Position numbers and translations under genes: made by a program. Of a stretch of 64,000 nucleotides of DNA, positions 25,490 through 36,712 are shown piece by piece; within the stretch, counting starts at the first letter, position 1; the number at the start of each line of letters is the position of its first letter. The notes below the pieces were generated by a model. That model saw nothing but the letters and a program-made list of their open reading frames with translations, was not told the origin of the DNA and searched no databases. The stretch is from Gloeomargarita sp. SKYG116 (GTDB lineage: Bacteria; Cyanobacteriota; Cyanobacteriia; Gloeomargaritales; Gloeomargaritaceae), in assembly GCA_025056115.1 (NCBI GenBank), contig JANWVM010000008.1, positions 294 to 64,293 on the forward strand, in the 5' to 3' direction.

Positions 25490-26557
25490 TCAGCGCGCTG
25501 GTTGGGCAAACACGCGCACCCCTTCCGGTTTGACCCGCAGTCGCACGCGCGTTCCGGCTGGTAGGAGGGGTCCCTGGCGCACCCGTGCATGCAATTCCCG
25601 CCCCGATGGCGTGGTCAAACAGTAGCGATATTCGCGCCCGAGAAACTGCCCATCCTGGACCACCGATTCGCCGTGGTCATCGGGTTCTAGGCACACACTC
25701 TCCTGGGGAATCATCAACTCGCAAGGGCTGGCAACCGGTTCTGGCGCTGGCAAATCCGTCACCAAACCAATGTCCGTTTGCCAGGTGGCATTTCCTTGGG
25801 GCACCGCCGGCAACCAGTTCGCCTGGGTCACCAATTCCGCCACCACCCGCGACGCCGGATTTTGGTAGAGTTCCGCGGGCGTCCCGACCTGTTCAATCCG
25901 TCCCTGGTGCAACACCGCCACCCGGTCGCACACAGCAAAGGCTTCTTCCTGGTCGTGGGTGACGAAAATCCCGCCGGTGCCGGTGCGCTTGAGAATCCGC
26001 CGGATTTCGTGCCGCAGTTGTTGCCGAACCTGGGCATCCAAGTTGGACAGGGGTTCATCCAGCAGGAGCAAGCGGGGATGGGGAGCCAAGGCCCGCGCCA
26101 GCGCCACCCGCTGTTGTTGACCGCCCGAGAGCTGATGGGGATAGCGGTTGCCGTAGTCTTGCAATTTCACCAGCTCTAAAACCTGCCGGACCCGTTCTTG
26201 ACGCGCCGCTGGTGAAAGATGTCCCAGCCCAAACGCGACATTTTTCCAAACCCGCAGGTGCGGGAACAGGGCAAAATCCTGAAACACCATCCCTACCCGG
26301 CGCTGCTCGGGCGGCACCCATTGCCCGTCACCGGCGACTGGCTGACCTGCGAGCGCAATCCTACCGCTGGTGGGTGCTATAAAACCAGCAATTAATCGCA
26401 GTAAGGTGGTTTTGCCACAGCCCGACGCCCCGAGCAAGCCAAGGATTTCCCCCGGCGCGAGGGTCAAGTGAATATCCATCAAAGTGGGCTGCTTCTGGCG
26501 CGGAAACCAATAGCTCAAGCCGGTGACCTGAAGAAGTGGTGTCGCTATTGTGGGCAT
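25490..26557 (-). CDS. Iron(III)-type ABC transporter ATP-binding protein
   Basis: A 355-aa ATPase of the CUT/FbpC-FutC type: Walker A GASGCGKTTLLRL, Q-loop VFQDFALFPHLRVWKNV, signature LSGGQQQRVALARAL, Walker B LLLLDEPLSNLD and switch His in FVTHDQEEAF, then a C-terminal TOBE-like domain with RVRLRVKPEGVRVF. Start at ATG 26557 with AGGTGA upstream. It is divergent from the two-domain permease at 26614 with a 56-nt shared promoter region, and the pair probably forms one transporter. No substrate-binding protein gene is in the window. Confidence 0.9.
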   Translation of the reverse strand: MPTIATPLLQVTGLSYWFPRQKQPTLMDIHLTLAPGEILGLLGASGCGKTTLLRLIAGFIAPTSGRIALAGQPVAGDGQWVPPEQRRVGMVFQDFALFPHLRVWKNVAFGLGHLSPAARQERVRQVLELVKLQDYGNRYPHQLSGGQQQRVALARALAPHPRLLLLDEPLSNLDAQVRQQLRHEIRRILKRTGTGGIFVTHDQEEAFAVCDRVAVLHQGRIEQVGTPAELYQNPASRVVAELVTQANWLPAVPQGNATWQTDIGLVTDLPAPEPVASPCELMIPQESVCLEPDDHGESVVQDGQFLGREYRYCLTTPSGRELHARVRQGPLLPAGTRVRLRVKPEGVRVFAQPAR

Positions 26558-26613
26558 TTTGGCGTCACCTTTATTGCAAAATAAGTTCAACAGATCGTAC
26601 TCCAGTGTAAGGC

Positions 26614-28218
26614 ATGGTGCATCCGTTGCGGCAATGGTCGTCGGTTTGGTTTTGGGGTGGTTTGCTCGTCGCCGGTTTGTTTCTGATCCCCGTCTTGGTG
26701 GTGCTGGCCAGCGTCTTTACGCCCCGCCCAGAGGTGTGGCAACACCTGCTGAGCACGGTTTTACCAGAGTACATCACTAATACGCTCATCCTGGCCGCTG
26801 GCGTAAGTATTGGCGTGGTAGTTATGGGGGTCGCAACGGCCTGGCTGGTAGGCGTTTGTGAATTTCCAGGGCGACGGTTTTGGGAATGGGCGCTGGTGTT
26901 GCCCTTTGCCGCGCCGGCCTATGTGCTGGCCTTTGCCTACGCGGAATTGCTGGAGGTGTTTGGGCCGGTGCAGCGCTGGTTGCGCCAGGTGACGGGCTGG
27001 CAAGTGGGACAGTACTGGTTCCCGAATATCCGGTCGTTGCCAGGGGCCATCGTGATGTTTATCTGCGTGCTGTACCCCTACGTCTATCTGCTGGCGCGGG
27101 TGAGTTTCCGGCAACAGTCGCGGGCCTTGGTAGAAGCGAGCCGGTTACTGGGGCATTCCCCCTGGGGAACCTTTTGGCGGGTGGCTTTGCCCCTGGCGCG
27201 TCCGGCGGTCATGGCGGGGTTGGCACTGGCGCTGATGGAGACCCTGGCGGACTTTGGCGTGGTGGATTATTTTGGAGTGCCGGTTTTGACGACGGGTATT
27301 TACCGCACCTGGTTCAACATGGGGGACCGCATTGCTGCTACCCAGTTGTCGGTGTGTTTACTGCTGTTCGTCTTTGCTCTCATGGCGCTGGAGTTAGCGT
27401 CCCGTCGCCAGGCCCGTTATGCCGACAAAGGGAGCAGCGAACTGGCCACCCGGATTGTGCTCAAGGGCCAAGCAGCAGTAGCGGCCTGGTGGACCTGCGC
27501 TCTGCCGGTGGTGATTGGGTTTGGCATCCCTGGCGGGGTTTTGGTGGAATTGGCGGTGCGCTACCGGCTGGAAACCTTCGACGCCACGTTTTGGGAATCG
27601 GTGCGGAATACGAGCCTGCTGGCATCCATCACGGCGGTGTTGGCCCTGGCTATTGCCCTGTTTCTCGGCTACGGGCAACGGTTGCTAGGGGGCGGTGCGG
27701 TGGCATGGCTATCCCGGCTAGCAGCAATGGGTTATGCGGTGCCCGGGTCGGTGATTGGCGTGGGCATTTTGATCACCCTGGGTTGGCTAGACCGCACGCT
27801 GGGACGGATGGTGGTGGGGGGCACCGTCGCCGCCTTGATTTTTGCCTATCTGGTGCGTTACTTGGCGTTGGCGCTGGGGTCAGTAGAAGCAGCGTTGGCC
27901 CGGATTGCGCCGGAATTGGACGAGGCTGCGCGGAGCCTGGGACATAAACCCTGGAGTGCGCTGGTGCGGGTGCATGTACCTTTGATGGCGGGAACCCTGG
28001 TGAGCGCCGCGATTTTGGTGTTCGTGGACGTGGTGAAGGAATTGCCGGCAACGATTATCATCCGTCCCTTCGGCTTCGACACGCTGGCAATTCGGGTGTA
28101 CCGGTATGCCCAGGATTCGCGGTTGATGGAAGCGTCCGGCCCGGCACTGGCGCTAGTGGTGGTGGGGATGATTCCCGTGTTGCTGCTGTGCCGCCAGATC
28201 GCCCGCGAGTCGGATTAG
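26614..28218 (+). CDS. Iron(III)-type ABC transporter permease, fused two-domain form
   Basis: A 534-aa membrane protein with two permease halves, each with about six helices and an EAA loop (EASRLLGHSPWGTFWRVALP in the first, EAARSLGHKPWSALVRVHVP in the second). This is the FbpB/FutB/SfuB architecture for ferric iron uptake. Fur or other regulatory sites in the upstream 56 nt cannot be named with confidence. The 3' end overlaps miaA by 4 nt in convergent orientation. Confidence 0.92.
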   Translation: MVHPLRQWSSVWFWGGLLVAGLFLIPVLVVLASVFTPRPEVWQHLLSTVLPEYITNTLILAAGVSIGVVVMGVATAWLVGVCEFPGRRFWEWALVLPFAAPAYVLAFAYAELLEVFGPVQRWLRQVTGWQVGQYWFPNIRSLPGAIVMFICVLYPYVYLLARVSFRQQSRALVEASRLLGHSPWGTFWRVALPLARPAVMAGLALALMETLADFGVVDYFGVPVLTTGIYRTWFNMGDRIAATQLSVCLLLFVFALMALELASRRQARYADKGSSELATRIVLKGQAAVAAWWTCALPVVIGFGIPGGVLVELAVRYRLETFDATFWESVRNTSLLASITAVLALAIALFLGYGQRLLGGGAVAWLSRLAAMGYAVPGSVIGVGILITLGWLDRTLGRMVVGGTVAALIFAYLVRYLALALGSVEAALARIAPELDEAARSLGHKPWSALVRVHVPLMAGTLVSAAILVFVDVVKELPATIIIRPFGFDTLAIRVYRYAQDSRLMEASGPALALVVVGMIPVLLLCRQIARESD

Positions 28219-29105
28219 GCGCCAATGGCGGTGAAAAAATCCTGGACTTTTTGCCAGGTGTAAGGGAGCAAATCGGGCCGGTCGGCATCCAACCGCACCA
28301 ATCCCGCCTGGGCGCGAAACCAGGTGCGTTGTTGCTTGGCGAGGCGACGGGTGTGGCGGATCAGCAGGGCTTGGGCTTGTTCCAGGTCTATTGTCCCTTC
28401 CAGATAGGCGCCCACTTCCCGGTAGCCCAGCGTTTTCAGCAAGGGCAGGTCTGGCCCATATTTCTGGCGCAAAGCAGCGGTTTCTTCCACAAGCCCCTGG
28501 GCAAACATCCGCTGGGTGCGCTGGGCAATCCGTTGGGCCAGGAACTCGCTATCCAGGTACAGAAACAGCACCGGATAGGTGGGGGGTCGTTGACCTTGCA
28601 GGTGAGAAAGGGGCACGCCCGTCACGTAATAGACTTCCAAAGCCCGCAGGGTGCGCACGGTGTCGTGGGGATGGATTTTGGCGGCGCTGGCCGGGTCCAC
28701 CTGTTGCAGGAATTGATAGCGCTCCCTTTGGCTGTAGGTCGAGAGCTGTCGCCGCAAGTCGGGTTGGGGTGCCACCGGCGGAATGGTCAAGCCCTGCACC
28801 ACGGCCTGGATGTACAACCCGCTCCCCCCAACCAGCAACGGCGTCACGCCCCGGCGATGGCAATCGGCAATCAGCGCTTGGGCGGCCTGTTGATACTCGG
28901 CAACCGTCACAGCCACTGTCGGCGGTACCCAGTCAATCAGGTAATGGGGCGCCAGCATTCGTTGCGCAGGGGTGGGTTTGGCCGTGCCGATGTTGAACTC
29001 CTGATAAATCTGGCGAGAGTCAGCGTTGATAATCACACTGTTGAGCTTTTGTGCTAAAGCAATCCCCAGGTCGGTTTTGCCACTGGCGGTCGGCCCTGCA
29101 ATCAC
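28215..29105 (-). CDS. miaA: tRNA dimethylallyltransferase
   Basis: Adds an isopentenyl group to A37 of tRNAs reading UNN codons. The ~296-aa protein has P-loop GPTASGKTDLG at its very start, INADSRQIYQEFNIGTAKPT (DSRQ catalytic region), and LVGGSGLYIQAV. The GTG at 29105 gives only three residues before the P-loop. Upstream in-frame codons encode ALIVIAGPT as expected for the family but contain no ATG, GTG or TTG before a TAG; a CTG at 29117 lies at good spacing from a GGGGGGTGG purine tract and may be the real start. Confidence 0.93.
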   Translation of the reverse strand: MIAGPTASGKTDLGIALAQKLNSVIINADSRQIYQEFNIGTAKPTPAQRMLAPHYLIDWVPPTVAVTVAEYQQAAQALIADCHRRGVTPLLVGGSGLYIQAVVQGLTIPPVAPQPDLRRQLSTYSQRERYQFLQQVDPASAAKIHPHDTVRTLRALEVYYVTGVPLSHLQGQRPPTYPVLFLYLDSEFLAQRIAQRTQRMFAQGLVEETAALRQKYGPDLPLLKTLGYREVGAYLEGTIDLEQAQALLIRHTRRLAKQQRTWFRAQAGLVRLDADRPDLLPYTWQKVQDFFTAIGA

Positions 29106-29202
29106 AATAAGAGCCAGGATTCCACCCCCCTAGCAAATGGCTGCTCATTTCCATTCTGCAGGAGATTTTAGGCGTTTTGTGCTAAGATTAGCTCAGATTT
29201 GA

Positions 29203-32294
<3,092 letters not shown>

Positions 32295-32351
32295 ACCGTT
32301 GGGTATCGTTAATTCCCCAGCATAACCCAGGCGCTGATGGCCCGCGATGCC

Positions 32352-32381
32352 TTGACGATGGCGCTAGGCTTGCTCTATGAT
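32352..32381 (+). promoter_or_regulatory. Sigma-70-type promoter upstream of the gene at 32478
   Basis: TTGACG (32352-32357) and TATGAT (32376-32381) are separated by 18 nt, matching the sigma-A consensus well. About 50 nt downstream an inverted repeat GGTTAGC...GCTAGCC could fold in the 5' leader before the GGAGG ribosome site. Confidence 0.5.
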
Positions 32382-32477
32382 CCACGCTGGTACAATCTGA
32401 GCGGGCGGAAAAAGCGCCTCTACAGTAGCCGGTTAGCTAGAAGGGCTAGCCGTGTCTAAATCTGAGTGGAGGTTAAG

Positions 32478-32942
32478 ATGTCTGCGCATATTATGTGGTT
32501 TCGTCGGACCGCCCGCCAGTTGAAGGTTTTAGACACCACCTACGAGTTAGACGAACTTCCCCAGTTGCAGACGCTGGTGAAAACCCGTTTGGGGGATACG
32601 TGGCGGCGCATGCAGGCACGGGGTTTAGACTTGAAAGACCCCCTGGTGTGGTGGGAACAGGTGCGTGTACATGGGATTTTAGCCCTGGAGACGAGCAAAG
32701 GCGCCCAGGAGCGCGTAGCCGTCTGGCTGGAAACCCTGGAATCGCGGGCCTACGGGGTGCTAGAGCAAGTGAAACGGGAACCCTACCCCACCCTGCGCAG
32801 CGAACTCAAGCTGGACCGGCACTGGGTGTTCTGGGTGCCCCGGTATCCGGTCGAAGCGGATGTCTGGTGCGACCTGTTCTACAGCACGATTGACCAGAGT
32901 GGCAGTTGCCAGATTATCGCGGTGCCGACGGCAGTGAGCTAG
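32478..32942 (+). CDS. Protein of unknown function, likely cyanobacterial
   Basis: A 154-aa soluble protein beginning MSAHIMWFRRTARQLKVLDT, with internal ELPQLQTLVKTRLGDTWRRM and a C-terminal strand-rich half (HWVFWVPRYPVEADVWCDLFYS). The start is decided by GGAGG five bases before the ATG, ahead of an in-frame GTG at 32466. I do not recognise a domain. It precedes ispD by 22 nt and may be transcribed with it. Confidence 0.75.
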   Translation: MSAHIMWFRRTARQLKVLDTTYELDELPQLQTLVKTRLGDTWRRMQARGLDLKDPLVWWEQVRVHGILALETSKGAQERVAVWLETLESRAYGVLEQVKREPYPTLRSELKLDRHWVFWVPRYPVEADVWCDLFYSTIDQSGSCQIIAVPTAVS

Positions 32943-32964
32943 CCAACGTGGGATAATACCGGTC

Positions 32965-33660
32965 ATGTACGTGCTGATTGCCGCCGCCGGTCAGGGCAAA
33001 CGCATGGGGCATGACCGGAACAAATTATTGTTACCGTTGCTCGGGCGACCCCTGCTGGCCTGGACCCTTGAGCGGGTGTTCCAAGCGCAACCGGCGTGGG
33101 TGGGGGTCATGGCGCAACTGGTAGACTGGCCGGATTTCCAAGCCATTTGCGACCAGTTGTCCCCGCCCGTTCCGGTGCGATTAATCCCTGGGGGCGATAC
33201 CCGCCAAGCCTCCGTTTGGAACGGGTTACAAGCTCTGCCCCCTGAAGCCGAGACCGTTTTGGTCCACGACGGCGCCCGCTGTTTAGCCAGTCCCGACCTG
33301 TTCCGGCGTTGCCAAGCCGCCCTCGCTACAGCCGTGGGGGCCATTGCCGCGATTCCCGTCAAGGACACCATCAAAATCGTCCATGACCCACCCTATATTG
33401 ACCACACCCCGGAGCGCCAGCATCTATGGGCCGCCCAGACGCCCCAGGGGTTTCAGGTCGAAGTGCTGAAAACTTGTCACCAGCGAGCTTTGACCGAACA
33501 CTGGCAAACGACTGACGATGCCGCCTTGTTGGAGCGCTATGGTTATCCTGTGCAGGTAGTCCAGGGCGAAGAGACCAACTTAAAAATCACGACCCCCGCC
33601 GACTTGCTCATCGCCCAGGCCCTGTTGACCAAGGACATCCAGCGGCAACAGCAACTCTAG
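32965..33660 (+). CDS. ispD: 2-C-methyl-D-erythritol 4-phosphate cytidylyltransferase
   Basis: Third enzyme of the MEP isoprenoid pathway, coupling MEP to CTP. The 231-aa protein has the nucleotide-binding start LIAAAGQGKRMGHDRNKLLL, GGDTRQASVWNGL, VLVHDGARCLAS, the catalytic AIPVKDTIK and WAAQTPQGF. Length is normal. The last 81 nt overlap the convergent kinase-like gene. Confidence 0.96.
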   Translation: MYVLIAAAGQGKRMGHDRNKLLLPLLGRPLLAWTLERVFQAQPAWVGVMAQLVDWPDFQAICDQLSPPVPVRLIPGGDTRQASVWNGLQALPPEAETVLVHDGARCLASPDLFRRCQAALATAVGAIAAIPVKDTIKIVHDPPYIDHTPERQHLWAAQTPQGFQVEVLKTCHQRALTEHWQTTDDAALLERYGYPVQVVQGEETNLKITTPADLLIAQALLTKDIQRQQQL

Positions 33661-34635
33661 CCCTTGAGCTTGCCAGTGCAATTCTCCCCCCAAGGCTGCC
33701 AATTCTTTTTGCCAGTGGGCTAGGCTGGGATAGAGCCGACCGGTGTGAGGACTACATTGCCAACCCCCACCCCAGCGCAGCGACTCGCTCAGAGGGGTGA
33801 ACTGTAAATACAAGGCAATGACCTTTCTGTGTTCAATTTGCTTTTGGTGGGCAGCGCCTTGGATGTGGGCGCCAGGGGGTAATTCTCCCAGCAACAGGGG
33901 CATCACCTGGGCCAGCAAGTGCCGGAGGACCTCTGGTAACGGCGTCATCAGGTGCAAATCCAGGGCAATTCCCCGCGCCTGCGCCTGTTGCTGCCAGTCC
34001 TCCACTTGACTCTGGGTGGCTTGCGGCTCAAACCAGGAACGCCACTGTTCCTGGCGCGCCCGCACTTCCTGGGCAATCGCCTGTAACCCCTGCACCACCC
34101 GCAAAGGTAATTGGGGCCGGTATTTCAGCAGCAACTCCGTCCAGGTGCCAATGGTACTCAGGGGCGTGTAGACCTCATGTAGAACCGAACGCGCCCACTC
34201 TTCCGGCGGTTGCACTGTTTCAGCCAACCATTGCTGGTAAAACTCTTCTGCCAATGCCACCGATGCCAGCGGCCAATGGTCTGGTAAGGCTTGCAGTTGC
34301 GCACGCAGCCGTTGGTCTCTGACCTGAGGCAACAGGGCTTGCCAGACCTGCTGCACCACCTGCGGTATAAACGAACAACCAACCTGCCCCTTGTCGGTTG
34401 CGACTAGCGCTAGTACCCACTCGGCGGTCCGCACCAGAAACACCTGATGACCTGGGACTAGCTCCCGCCCGTCTAGCCACAGGGATGCGTGACCCACTTC
34501 CGGCGGCGCTACCAGCACCCAGGGCGACTGTTGCCCCAGCAACTGGACAGCCAACGCGACTCCTCGCTGCCAGTGGGGAAACGCCAACCCAGCCGGCAAC
34601 CGCAAGCGGCGTGGGAATAGGTCAATCAAGGCCAT
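33580..34635 (-). CDS. Histidine-kinase-like protein with degenerate ATPase domain
   Basis: A 351-aa soluble protein. An N-terminal ~130-residue region of unknown type is followed by a phospho-His motif SVLHEVYTPLSTIGTWTELL with His153, clearly related to the H box HE(L)-x-TPL(T/S). The C-terminal ~130 residues are shaped like an HATPase domain but lack recognisable DxGxG and GxG motifs (GGGWQCSPHTGRLYPSL is at most a remnant). It may be a phosphotransfer or scaffold protein. Overlaps ispD by 81 nt, tail to tail. Confidence 0.72.
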   Translation of the reverse strand: MALIDLFPRRLRLPAGLAFPHWQRGVALAVQLLGQQSPWVLVAPPEVGHASLWLDGRELVPGHQVFLVRTAEWVLALVATDKGQVGCSFIPQVVQQVWQALLPQVRDQRLRAQLQALPDHWPLASVALAEEFYQQWLAETVQPPEEWARSVLHEVYTPLSTIGTWTELLLKYRPQLPLRVVQGLQAIAQEVRARQEQWRSWFEPQATQSQVEDWQQQAQARGIALDLHLMTPLPEVLRHLLAQVMPLLLGELPPGAHIQGAAHQKQIEHRKVIALYLQFTPLSESLRWGGGWQCSPHTGRLYPSLAHWQKELAALGGELHWQAQGLELLLPLDVLGQQGLGDEQVGGGRDF

Positions 34636-34715
34636 TCGTCACTGCACTCGCCCTAGGATCGAGCCTATCAACCCCCCGCCGCAGGCGCTAGGGCAAAAAA
34701 CCGACCGTTTTCCCG

Positions 34716-35006
34716 TTACTTGGTCGCCGTCTCCAGGGCGCGCAGGCTAGGGAAGAGAAAATGGTTTTCCTCTACGTACTGCGCCCCGAATAAGCCCTTC
34801 TCAGCCCAGAAATAACGGTCCACCGTGTGTTCATTGCGTCGGACCAGTAATAGTGCTGGTGGCGTAATCCCGTTGGCATGGATAAAGCGTCGCGCTGCCG
34901 TCACGGGTTTCTCATCGCCAGTGTCCAGAACGTATTGGGGCACACACTCCAAAATTTTCCGACCTTCGATGCGTCGCCGACTTCTGCGCTTACGTCTTCT
35001 AGCCAA
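34716..35006 (-). CDS. DUF3155 protein, conserved in cyanobacteria
   Basis: A 96-aa very basic-headed protein (MARRRKRRSRRRIEGRKILE) containing KPVTAARRFIHANGITPPAL and HTVDRYFWAEKGLFGAQYVEE, the near-invariant core of the cyanobacterial DUF3155 family. Function unknown; the basic head suggests nucleic acid contact. The start codon is TTG at 35004-35006, preceded by AGGAGGAGAG at ideal spacing, and no ATG fits. It is transcribed from a strong promoter at 35077-35105. Confidence 0.9.
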   Translation of the reverse strand: MARRRKRRSRRRIEGRKILECVPQYVLDTGDEKPVTAARRFIHANGITPPALLLVRRNEHTVDRYFWAEKGLFGAQYVEENHFLFPSLRALETATK

Positions 35007-35076
35007 AGCGCTCTCCTCCTAACAAGTAAGGTGTGAGAAAGGATGTTTTGTAGTTGGGATTACATAACCCTAGTGC

Positions 35077-35105
35077 AGTATAGGGGTTCGGCACCGAGTT
35101 TTCAA
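35077..35105 (-). promoter_or_regulatory. Sigma-70-type promoter of the DUF3155 gene
   Basis: On the minus strand TTGAAA (35105-35100) and TATACT (35082-35077) are 17 nt apart, close to consensus. A leader of about 65 nt precedes the TTG start. The upstream DNA to the mazG stop (35106-35254) is AT-rich in part (GTTAACAATTATT) and holds no gene. Confidence 0.6.
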
Positions 35106-35254
35106 GGGTTCGTTAATGAGTCGCAACAATTAGAAGAACACCCTTACCTCGGTCAATGTTGCCTGTAGTCAGCCTCATCTCTGCAACAAAAGTTAACAAT
35201 TATTAGGCCTGAAGTCGGGGTGGGGCCTGCGGGTGCCGGATAGGCGAAAGGGGG

Positions 35255-36154
35255 TCAGGGATCAAGAGGTTGGGGGATGCAGGCCCGGTTGAACCTTTCT
35301 AAAGCCAGGTGCGGATCGAGATGGTGTTCCGTCGCCGCAGCCACGAGTGCAAATAGCAATTGCCCTAGCGTTTGGGGCGTGGGGTTCTGTACGTAACTTT
35401 GCAGGGATTTGTAAATATCCAAAGTGAAGTCCGGCGGCAGCAGGTTTCGGGATTTTAGTTTCTGATAGATTTTAGCGGCGGCAATCAGGGGGGGAAAGGT
35501 GGCTATGTAATGCTGTAATTTTTCCGGTAGCGAGTGGCCTTGTTCCTGTTGCTTGATGGTTTCCCAATTCTGGCGCACCGTATGGACATCTTCAACGCTT
35601 AAATCGCCAAAGACATGGGGGTGCCGGCGGATGAGTTTTTCGCTAATTCCCTGGGCGACTTCCACCACCGAAAACTGGCCCGACTCCTGGGCAATTTGCG
35701 CCTGCAAGACCACCTGCAGTAGTAAATCGCCGAGTTCTTCTTGAATCGCAGCGGTCTGGCCGGTTTGGATGGCGTGAACGGTCTCGTAGGCTTCTTCAAT
35801 AATGTAGGGGGTTAGGCTCTGGGGCGTTTGGGCCAGGTCCCACGGGCAACCGGTTTCGGGATGACGCAGTTGCGCAACGACGTCCACCAGCTCACGGTAG
35901 CTTTCGCGCACCGGGTCGGCAATGTACAGCTGCAGGGGATAGGGCCAATTCCCCGCCTGTTCAGTCAATTGCGCGGGTTCCCCCTGGAAAAGGACGGATT
36001 CGTGGTTAAAAAGACAGACCGAGGTTGCGTAAGGGCAATGGTTGCAGATGTGGAGCAAGCTGGCCTGGTCAGGAATACTGGGGATCAGGGCTGGTAAGGG
36101 TGGCTTTTCCAGTGCGGTGAACTGGGCAACCGACAGCAGGTGCAGTGGCGGCAT
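35255..36154 (-). CDS. mazG: Nucleoside triphosphate pyrophosphohydrolase
   Basis: Hydrolyses NTPs/dNTPs to monophosphates, a house-cleaning function. The 299-aa protein has the MazG motif GCPWDLAQTPQSLTPYIIEEAYE and the EELGDLLLQVVLQAQIA metal-binding EExxD region, then HPHVFGDLSVED. An extra N-terminal ~90 residues (with HICNHCPYATSVC) is typical of cyanobacterial MazG. The ATG at 36154 overlaps the upstream stop (TGATG), so a TTG one codon earlier was not used. Confidence 0.92.
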   Translation of the reverse strand: MPPLHLLSVAQFTALEKPPLPALIPSIPDQASLLHICNHCPYATSVCLFNHESVLFQGEPAQLTEQAGNWPYPLQLYIADPVRESYRELVDVVAQLRHPETGCPWDLAQTPQSLTPYIIEEAYETVHAIQTGQTAAIQEELGDLLLQVVLQAQIAQESGQFSVVEVAQGISEKLIRRHPHVFGDLSVEDVHTVRQNWETIKQQEQGHSLPEKLQHYIATFPPLIAAAKIYQKLKSRNLLPPDFTLDIYKSLQSYVQNPTPQTLGQLLFALVAAATEHHLDPHLALERFNRACIPQPLDP

Positions 36155-36678
36155 CAACGTCCCATCTCCCGCTTGAGTTTTTCAAATTCCCGTTCAATTT
36201 CTAGGGCCTGGAATTCCCGTTCCACGGCATCGGGGGATGCAGTTTTGCGCTTGGGTATGGTCGTTGGGCTTTGCTGGCGCTTGGCCTGGATTTGGCGCAA
36301 CAGGGTCTCTGTCTGCTGGCGGCGCTTTTGGTTCACCTGCAATTCCGCCCAGTATTGTTTGCCCTGCTGCATGAGGGTTTCTTGGCGCTGGCGAGCCGCT
36401 GCGACTAAATCGGGACGTTTGGCCTGTTCGGCGAGCAATTGCCGTTCGTGCCACAGGCGGATGTCCTTGGCGGTGTTGCGAATCTTTTGTTCTAAGTTCT
36501 GGCGGTCGCGTTCGAGTTGCTGGAGCAGGCGGCGGGTTTGGGCTTCCTGTTCGCTTAGGGTTTCTTGCTCTAGGCGCGCGGCCATGTCGGGGTTCGCTTG
36601 CAGAAAATCGTCTAGCTTGGCAGACAAGGTGGCTTCCAACTCATCCCACCACTCCATCGCCCCCCGGCCAAACCCCAT
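36154..36678 (-). CDS. TIGR04376-type coiled-coil protein of cyanobacteria
   Basis: A 174-aa, almost wholly helical and charged protein (MGFGRGAMEWWDELEATLSA at the start, then long runs rich in Gln, Glu, Arg). The order of segments, a short N-terminal membrane-peripheral-like part then RRLLQQLERDRQNLEQKI and KDIRLWHERQLLAEQAKRPD, matches the uncharacterised cyanobacterial TIGR04376 family, distantly reminiscent of PspA/Vipp1. ATG at 36678 has GGAGC upstream. Coupled to mazG by TGATG. Confidence 0.8.
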   Translation of the reverse strand: MGFGRGAMEWWDELEATLSAKLDDFLQANPDMAARLEQETLSEQEAQTRRLLQQLERDRQNLEQKIRNTAKDIRLWHERQLLAEQAKRPDLVAAARQRQETLMQQGKQYWAELQVNQKRRQQTETLLRQIQAKRQQSPTTIPKRKTASPDAVEREFQALEIEREFEKLKREMGR

Positions 36679-36712
36679 AATGAAAAAAGCTCCTTGACGT
36701 TGCGCGACCCCA

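Noticed and set aside
26880-27947. 355-codon frame on the same strand inside the iron-type permease gene
   Set aside because: Composed of Gly/Ala/Arg-rich low-information sequence in the +1 register; the permease frame carries the real EAA motifs and helices.
28188-29057. 289-codon plus-strand frame opposite miaA
   Set aside because: MiaA is unmistakable on the minus strand; the antisense product shows no recognisable domain.
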